Shown one piece after another: positions 58,535 through 64,000 of a DNA stretch of 64,000 bases (position 1 is the first letter of the stretch; each line of letters opens with the position of its first letter). A program made the position numbers and the translations under genes. The stretch lies in NCBI RefSeq assembly GCF_023715785.1, contig NZ_JAMBOX010000006.1, positions 124,001 through 188,000 on the forward strand, written 5' to 3'. Source of the DNA: Neobacillus niacini (lineage in GTDB: Bacteria > Bacillota > Bacilli > Bacillales > Cytobacillaceae). A model generated the notes under the pieces. That model was not told where the DNA came from. It saw only the letters and a list, made by a program, of their open reading frames with translations, and made no database searches.

Positions 58535-61500
58535 TTATCTCAACACATTAAAATATCTTGCTTCCGGATGGGCAAAGACCATCGCAGAGACGGAGGCCTC
58601 CGGTTCCATCATGCAGCCATCGGTGAGATTAACGCCGATATTCCCCGGTTCAATTAATCTAAACAGCTTCTTCTGATCTTCTAAATCTGGACAGGCCGGA
58701 TAACCGAACGAAAAGCGCTGGCCTTGATATTTAGCAGCAAACCGGTCTTGCATCGTAAACGTAAGCGGGTCCGGGAAGCCCCAGCGGTCGCGCATTTGCC
58801 GGTGAATCAACTCGGCCAAACCTTCGGCGCTTTCAAGCGCCAGTGATTGAAGCGCGTGGCTTTCCAAGAAGCGGCCCTCATTTTTCAATCCATCAGCAAC
58901 TTCGCGTATTCCCCGCCCGGCCGTTACGGTAAAGAAACCGACATAATCCATCACGCCACTGTCAACAGGCTTTAAGAAGTCCGCCAAACAAAGATACGGG
59001 CTCGAATCCTGACGCGGGAAGTCAAATGTTTCAATAATCTGGCTGTGATTCTCCGGATTATAGATATGAATCTTATTCCCATCCGATTGCGCCGGGAAAA
59101 ATTGATACACAGCTGCCGGTTTAATCCAGCCATTAGCGCTTGCATCCAATAATAACTGATCGACCATCTCTTTGACCTTCAAAGCCTTTTCATCTTTTTC
59201 GGCAATCAGCTTGGCAATTTTGCCCTTCACACCAAGATGGTGGCCCAGCAACATTTGCATATTGATATATGGTTCCACATGGGATAAGGAATACGATTTT
59301 AATACGTGCCGTTTTGTATCTTTCGGAACAAACACTGGCACCGTGGTCGAGACTGCCGGTTTTGGCTTGACGGCCACCGAGGCCGCCGACCTGATAGGCA
59401 AATCAAGCGGCACATCCACCTTAGCCAACTTTTCCTGTTTTTCGGCAATCAGCTTTTCAAGTTCCTCCGGGGATTGCAGCTGGTTTGCAAGACTTAAGCC
59501 ATTCATCGCATCCTTTGCATATAGAACGAGGCCGTCATATTCCTTGGAAATTTTTGTATCAGTAAATTTCCGTGACAGGGCGGCACCGCCAACCATAATC
59601 GGCAGGTCGATTCCAGCTTCCTTCATATCCTGTGCGGTTAACACCATTTGCTGAGCGGACTTAACCAGCAGTCCAGACAGACCGACAATATCCGGTTTTT
59701 CCTCGCGAATGGCTTTAATCAGCTCCGCCGGAGTTACTTTAATCCCAAGGTCAATTACATTATAACCGTTGTTACTAAGGATAATGTCGACCAGATTTTT
59801 GCCGATATCATGGACATCGCCTTTAACGGTCGCAAGCAGTACCTTACCCTTAGAAGCAGACACGTCGCCTTTTTCCATAAACGGTTCCAAATAAGAAACC
59901 GCCGCTTTCATAACTTCGGCACTTTGCAGTACCTCGGCAACAATCAATTGGTTGTCATTAAATAACCGGCCGACTTCCTTCATCCCGTCCATTAACGGGC
60001 CATTGATAATATCGAGGGGGGCAGGATATTGCGCCAATGCTAATTCCAAATCAGGCTGCAGACCTTCCTTTGTACCTTCCACCACATAATAGGCAAGGCG
60101 TTCCTCAAGGGTCATATCCGTCCCGGTCACTTTCGCTTCCTTCTTTTTATCGCGATAAAAATTGGTAAACGTAGCTAAGGTTTCATCGGTTGTTTCAAAC
60201 AGAAGGGCTTCTGCAAGTGCGACTTCTTCCTTGGAAATCGACGCAAATCGCTCGAGTTTTTCGGTATTAACAATCGCGTAATCGAGTCCTGCCTGTGTAC
60301 AATGATATAGGAAAACAGAATTCAAAATTTCACGGCCAACCGGCGGCAGTCCAAAGGAAACATTACTGATTCCAAGAATCGTTTGCACGCCCGGCAGCTG
60401 TTCTTTAATCAACCGGATTCCTTCAACAGTCGCTTTAGCAGAACCGATGTATTGCTCATCCCCAGTTCCAACCGGAAAAACTAATGGGTCAAAAATCAGG
60501 TCCTGCGGTTTCAAACCATATTTATTGACTAACAGGTCATAGGAACGCTTGGCAATTTCCAATTTCTTTTCAGCCGTGACGCCCATTCCTTTTTCATCAA
60601 TCGTTCCGACCACAACAGCAGCGCCGTATCGATGAATAAGAGGAACAACCGCTTCAAAGCGTTCTTCGCCATCCTCAAGGTTAATCGAGTTGATAATAGA
60701 TTTTCCTTGCGAATATTTTAGCGCTTTTTCAATGACCTTATCATCGGTGGAGTCAATCACAAGCGGCACTTTGACCTTTTTGACGACTTCTTTAATGAAG
60801 TTTTCCATATCGATAAGCTCATCCCGGTCCGGGTCGGCAAGACAAATATCGATGACATGCGCACCGCCCTTCACCTGCGCCCGGGCGACTTCGGCTGCTT
60901 CTTCAAATTTCCCTTCCGCAATCAGGCGTTTAAATTTGCGGGATCCGATGACATTTGTCCGCTCGCCGACCATGATTGGCCGTAAAGTTGGATCGTCGTA
61001 AATGAACGGGTCAATCCCAGATACCATGTGCACAGGTTTAGCGGAAAATTCCCGCGGTTTAAATTCCTTCATCGCTTCAGAAATAGCGCGAATATGGTCA
61101 GGGGTTGTTCCGCAGCAGCCGCCGACAATATTGAGCCAGCCATGGGCAGCAAAATCAGCCAGCTTTTTCGCAAGGGTTTCCGGTGTTTCATGATAGTGCC
61201 CTTCCTCGTCCGGCAAGCCGGCATTTGGATAGCAACTGACCGCGGTCGAGGCAAGGCTCGCCAAGGTACGGACATGGTCCTGCATGAATTCCGGTCCGGT
61301 GGCGCAGTTCAAGCCGACTGCCACAGGATTCATATGCTCAACCGAAATGAAAAACGAATCAATCGTCTGGCCAGCAAGAGTGGTTCCCATTGGTTCAATC
61401 GTACCGGAGATAAACAACGGCAGTGTTTTGCCTGTTTTGGTAAAAGCATTTTGAATGCCGACGAAGCCTGCTTTGACATTTAGCATATCCTGGCTTGTTT

Positions 61501-61984
61501 CAAGCAGGAGCAGGTCAACTCCGCCGTCAATCAAACCAAGTGCTTGTTCTTCATATGATGCAGCAAGTGCGTCGAAGGTAGTGCCCCCGGTTACACTCAA
61601 TGTTTTTGTCGTTGGTCCCATCGAACCGGCGACATAGCGGGGCCAATCATCAGTGGAGGCCTTCACCACTTCCGACACCGCGATCTGAGCTGCAATTTTA
61701 TTAATTTCATAGGCTTTATACCCGAGCCCATATTCATCAAGGACAATGCTGGTAGCACCAAACGTATTGGTCTCGATGATATCAGCCCCGGCCTCTAAAT
61801 ATTCACGGTGAATGCCGGCAATAACCGAAGGGGCAGTTAGATTTAAATTTTCGTTGCAGCCGTCGTATTCCTCACCGCCAAAATCTTCTGGAGTAAGCTC
61901 GGCTCGCTGCAGCATGGTTCCCATTGCCCCGTCCATGACAAGGATGCGTTTTTTCAATTGTTCAGTAAATGGTGGTCTCGGCAT
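58535..61984 (-). CDS. metH: cobalamin-dependent methionine synthase, 1149 aa
   Basis: Full-length MetH. Homocysteine domain 1-320 with zinc ligands Cys227 (VGLNC) and Cys290-Cys291 (GGCCGTTP). The methyl-THF (pterin) domain spans about 335-615, with [13 protein letters not shown]. The cobalamin domain carries GDVHDIGKN (His725, lower axial ligand). The activation domain is at the C-terminus ([21 protein letters not shown]-binding). B. subtilis uses only MetE-type synthase, so the B12 route here is notable. Strong GGGGGAACAGCT site; start overlaps the yitJ end by 23 bp. Confidence 0.95.
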   Translation of the reverse strand: MPRPPFTEQLKKRILVMDGAMGTMLQRAELTPEDFGGEEYDGCNENLNLTAPSVIAGIHREYLEAGADIIETNTFGATSIVLDEYGLGYKAYEINKIAAQIAVSEVVKASTDDWPRYVAGSMGPTTKTLSVTGGTTFDALAASYEEQALGLIDGGVDLLLLETSQDMLNVKAGFVGIQNAFTKTGKTLPLFISGTIEPMGTTLAGQTIDSFFISVEHMNPVAVGLNCATGPEFMQDHVRTLASLASTAVSCYPNAGLPDEEGHYHETPETLAKKLADFAAHGWLNIVGGCCGTTPDHIRAISEAMKEFKPREFSAKPVHMVSGIDPFIYDDPTLRPIMVGERTNVIGSRKFKRLIAEGKFEEAAEVARAQVKGGAHVIDICLADPDRDELIDMENFIKEVVKKVKVPLVIDSTDDKVIEKALKYSQGKSIINSINLEDGEERFEAVVPLIHRYGAAVVVGTIDEKGMGVTAEKKLEIAKRSYDLLVNKYGLKPQDLIFDPLVFPVGTGDEQYIGSAKATVEGIRLIKEQLPGVQTILGISNVSFGLPPVGREILNSVFLYHCTQAGLDYAIVNTEKLERFASISKEEVALAEALLFETTDETLATFTNFYRDKKKEAKVTGTDMTLEERLAYYVVEGTKEGLQPDLELALAQYPAPLDIINGPLMDGMKEVGRLFNDNQLIVAEVLQSAEVMKAAVSYLEPFMEKGDVSASKGKVLLATVKGDVHDIGKNLVDIILSNNGYNVIDLGIKVTPAELIKAIREEKPDIVGLSGLLVKSAQQMVLTAQDMKEAGIDLPIMVGGAALSRKFTDTKISKEYDGLVLYAKDAMNGLSLANQLQSPEELEKLIAEKQEKLAKVDVPLDLPIRSAASVAVKPKPAVSTTVPVFVPKDTKRHVLKSYSLSHVEPYINMQMLLGHHLGVKGKIAKLIAEKDEKALKVKEMVDQLLLDASANGWIKPAAVYQFFPAQSDGNKIHIYNPENHSQIIETFDFPRQDSSPYLCLADFLKPVDSGVMDYVGFFTVTAGRGIREVADGLKNEGRFLESHALQSLALESAEGLAELIHRQMRDRWGFPDPLTFTMQDRFAAKYQGQRFSFGYPACPDLEDQKKLFRLIEPGNIGVNLTDGCMMEPEASVSAMVFAHPEARYFNVLR

Positions 61985-63821
61985 AGCTGTTCCCCCTCAG
62001 TTCACGAGCACGCTGGTTGGCATAAAGTGCCAGTTCAGCGGTTAGCTCATAACGTAAAAATGGTGTAATGAAATAGATTCCGTTAAATAAATCCAGTGCT
62101 GTATCGACTAACGATTTCGTAATGGCGATTCCTTCCTGTGCCGCAAGAACAGGGTCGGACAATGACGCCATCCGGTCGCGAATAGAATCGGCAATTTTGA
62201 TGCCAGGAACCTCATTATGAAGGAACTCGGCGTTTTTGCTGCTGGTCAGCGGCATCAGTCCAATATAAATGGGTGCATCCAGGTGTTTTGTCTGATCATG
62301 AATTTCCAGTAATTTTTCCTCTGAAAAAACAGGCTGCGAGATAAAGTAATCAGCACCGAAAGCTATCTTTTTCTCGAGGCGTTTTACTGCTTTTTCAAGC
62401 GACCGGACATTCGGGTTAAAGGCGGCAGCAATGCTGAACGCCGTTTTCTGCCCAAGGTCTTTTCCGGAAAAAGACAACCCTTCATTTAGCTGTTTGATCA
62501 TTTGAATCAGTTCAAACGAGGAAACATCATAAACGGAAGAGGCTCCAGGGAAGTCGCCGACACGGGCCGGATCGCCGGTAATGGCCAATACATCATGCAT
62601 GCCAAGCGTATGCAGCCCCATTAAGTGTGATTGCAGGCCGATCATGTTACGGTCGCGGCAGGCAATATGAATTAATGGCCTCATTTCTAATTCTGATTTT
62701 AACAGATACCCTAATGATTCATTAGAAATCCTGACTGTCGCAAGCGAATTATCGGCTAACGTAATCGCATCGATTCCTGCTTCCTTCAAAGCTCGAGCGC
62801 CTTCGAAAAACTTGGTCGTGTTCAGTTTTCTTGGCGGGTCTAATTCGACAATAACAGATGGTCTTTCCTTGACAATATCCTGAAGAGGAGCGTAGTCCCT
62901 ATCAACACTTTGCTCTTCAACAATAATGTTTTTCGTCTTTAATTTTACTACTTTTTCTGTAATTGGGGCAGTTTCTTTCAATGCAGAGGAAAACGCACGA
63001 ATGTGTTCCGGTGTCGTTCCGCAACAGCCCCCTAAAAGCCGGACGCCCTGTTGGCGAAACTCGTGTGCTGACCTGCGAAAGTATTCCGCATCCCCATCAT
63101 AATGAAACTTTCCATCGGTATAGGAGGGAAGGCTGGCATTCGGATAAGCAGAAAGAAATGCGTGCTTTGGCAATTCAATTTGTTCAAGGGCAAGCAGCAT
63201 ATGGTGCGGGCCAAGTCGGCAATTGAGGCCGACGACATCGGCACCAAGGGTCTCCAACCTTTTTAACGCCTCGTTAACAGGTGTTTGATCTTGCAAATTA
63301 CCAGGTTCCTGAAGGGAAACTTGGGCAATGATCGGCAACTTTGTTTCCTTTCGGGCAATCGACAGCACCGTCTCAAGCTCTTCAAGGTCATAAAATGTCT
63401 CTAGCAACAGCCCATCGACCTCTTCTAATAACAGACAATAAAGCTGTTCGCGAAAGCTCCGTTTAATTTCTTCTATAGGAATAGAGTTTGGTTTAATGCC
63501 GCGGTTGCCGCCCATTGTCCCGAGAACAAAGGCGGCATTTCCGGCAGCCTTTTTTGCATTACGGACAGCGGCACTATTAATGTCCTTCACTGAATCCTCC
63601 AAACCATAACGCCCAAGCTTCAAGTAATTAGCGGCGTAGGTGTTGGTTTGGATAATATCCGCCCCGGCAGCTATATAGGCCTGGTGGATATGTTGAATCT
63701 GATCGGGATGAGATAAATTCAATTCCTCAAAGCAGGAATCCGTCCCATATGAATAAAGGAGCGTTCCCATGGCGCCATCGGCAATTAAGATTTGGTTATG
63801 CAATTTTTCTAAAAGGCTCAT
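61962..63821 (-). CDS. yitJ: bifunctional homocysteine S-methyltransferase / methylenetetrahydrofolate reductase (YitJ), 619 aa
   Basis: N-terminal half is a zinc homocysteine methyltransferase with Cys201 (VGLNC) and Cys266-Cys267 (GGCCGTTP). C-terminal half (about 300-600) is an MTHFR barrel: [40 protein letters not shown] and [13 protein letters not shown]. It makes and uses 5-methyl-THF for methionine. The second ATG (63821) suits the AAGGAG site; the first (63827) overlaps the upstream stop. The gene leads directly into metH. Confidence 0.93.
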   Translation of the reverse strand: MSLLEKLHNQILIADGAMGTLLYSYGTDSCFEELNLSHPDQIQHIHQAYIAAGADIIQTNTYAANYLKLGRYGLEDSVKDINSAAVRNAKKAAGNAAFVLGTMGGNRGIKPNSIPIEEIKRSFREQLYCLLLEEVDGLLLETFYDLEELETVLSIARKETKLPIIAQVSLQEPGNLQDQTPVNEALKRLETLGADVVGLNCRLGPHHMLLALEQIELPKHAFLSAYPNASLPSYTDGKFHYDGDAEYFRRSAHEFRQQGVRLLGGCCGTTPEHIRAFSSALKETAPITEKVVKLKTKNIIVEEQSVDRDYAPLQDIVKERPSVIVELDPPRKLNTTKFFEGARALKEAGIDAITLADNSLATVRISNESLGYLLKSELEMRPLIHIACRDRNMIGLQSHLMGLHTLGMHDVLAITGDPARVGDFPGASSVYDVSSFELIQMIKQLNEGLSFSGKDLGQKTAFSIAAAFNPNVRSLEKAVKRLEKKIAFGADYFISQPVFSEEKLLEIHDQTKHLDAPIYIGLMPLTSSKNAEFLHNEVPGIKIADSIRDRMASLSDPVLAAQEGIAITKSLVDTALDLFNGIYFITPFLRYELTAELALYANQRARELRGNSYAETTIY

Positions 63822-63823
63822 GG

Positions 63824-64000
63824 TCATTCTCCTTGAAGTAGTACTAAGTTCTTCTGTTGTAATTTTTCAAAAGCCTGGGAGAAATCCTTGATTAAATCAT
63901 CGGGATTTTCCAGTCCAACGGATAACCGAAGCAGGCTGTTTTTGATGCCGCGCTTTTCCCGTTCGGCTGGCGGCATCGCCGCATGCGACATTTTCGCCGG
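63824..64000 (-). CDS. metC: C-terminal end of a cystathionine beta-lyase/gamma-synthase-type PLP enzyme (partial)
   Basis: Only the last 58 codons are in the window. The piece [39 protein letters not shown] is the conserved C-terminus of Cys/Met-metabolism PLP enzymes (SVGLE is the hallmark). Context with yitJ and metH, as in the Bacillus metI-metC-yitJ-metH run, points to MetC. MetI cannot be excluded from so short an end. The S-box riboswitch expected ahead of this operon would lie outside. Confidence 0.8.
   Translation of the reverse strand, partial: PAKMSHAAMPPAEREKRGIKNSLLRLSVGLENPDDLIKDFSQAFEKLQQKNLVLLQGE

Overview
The window reads as chromosomal core sequence of a spore-forming, low-to-mid GC Bacillaceae (Bacillus or Neobacillus-like; the genus is inferred). 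Gene content and order closely follow the Bacillus subtilis yun-yut-yum-yui block (yunD, yunC, yunB, lytH, lipA, yutC to yutM, yumC, yumB, yuiA, yuiB, yuiC, pepA). Pieces of the B. subtilis kapD/kapB/patB/yugI/yugJ/pgi/yugN/yugO region follow. AGGAGG-type ribosome sites, frequent TTG/GTG starts and many sporulation genes (lytH, yunB, yutH, yteA, a Spo0E-like protein) agree with this. I found no rRNA, tRNA, CRISPR array or intact mobile element.

Layout. 1-15.2 kb: 5'-nucleotidase and sporulation genes, lipoate synthase, small conserved proteins, a c-di-GMP phosphodiesterase, a HAD phosphatase, a YutG phosphatase, spore-coat YutH, a D-2-hydroxyacid dehydrogenase, Fe-S carriers (YutI, ErpA-like YutM) and a type-II NADH dehydrogenase-like protein. 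15.2-24.7 kb: flavin reductases (YumC, YumB), yuiA/B/C, leucyl aminopeptidase, a hotdog thioesterase, KapD/KapB and a lipoprotein cyclophilin. 24.7-25.5 kb: a gene-poor stretch with an interspersed GC-rich element and about ten copies of a 52-bp hairpin repeat. 25.5-37.8 kb: Cu/Zn-SOD-like lipoprotein, AlaX editing protein, 6-phosphogluconate dehydrogenase, PatB, S1-domain YugI, ornithine aminotransferase plus glutamate dehydrogenase (arginine/ornithine to 2-oxoglutarate), an iron alcohol dehydrogenase, Pgi and YugN. 37.8-50.5 kb: potassium channel YugO, a Spo0E-like phosphatase, the YkoS/YkoT membrane and glycosyltransferase pair, LysE exporter, amino-acid permease, YteA, CDF and CorA metal transporters, and an RRNPP-type regulator with its own small exported peptide gene. 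50.5-58.5 kb: an EmrB/QacA-type transporter, a decayed IS1182-like transposase between inverted GC-rich palindromes, a short flavoprotein, the 5-oxoprolinase genes pxpBAC, and a MarR-MFS pair with an operator. 58.5-64 kb: methionine genes metH, yitJ and the 3' end of a metC-like gene on the minus strand.

The most interesting signals are: (1) the candidate peptide quorum-sensing pair at 48.4-49.8 kb; (2) three separate intergenic tandem arrays with different unit sequences but the same exact 21-bp period, at 3.75, 12.29 and 35.69 kb; (3) the 52-bp minisatellite; (4) the Cu/Zn-SOD-like protein with Asp in place of a copper-ligand His; (5) the decayed IS with a duplicated terminator on each side; (6) several short genes that are easy to miss (yuiA, Spo0E-like, peptide genes). 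Family assignments come from reading the translations without database searches.
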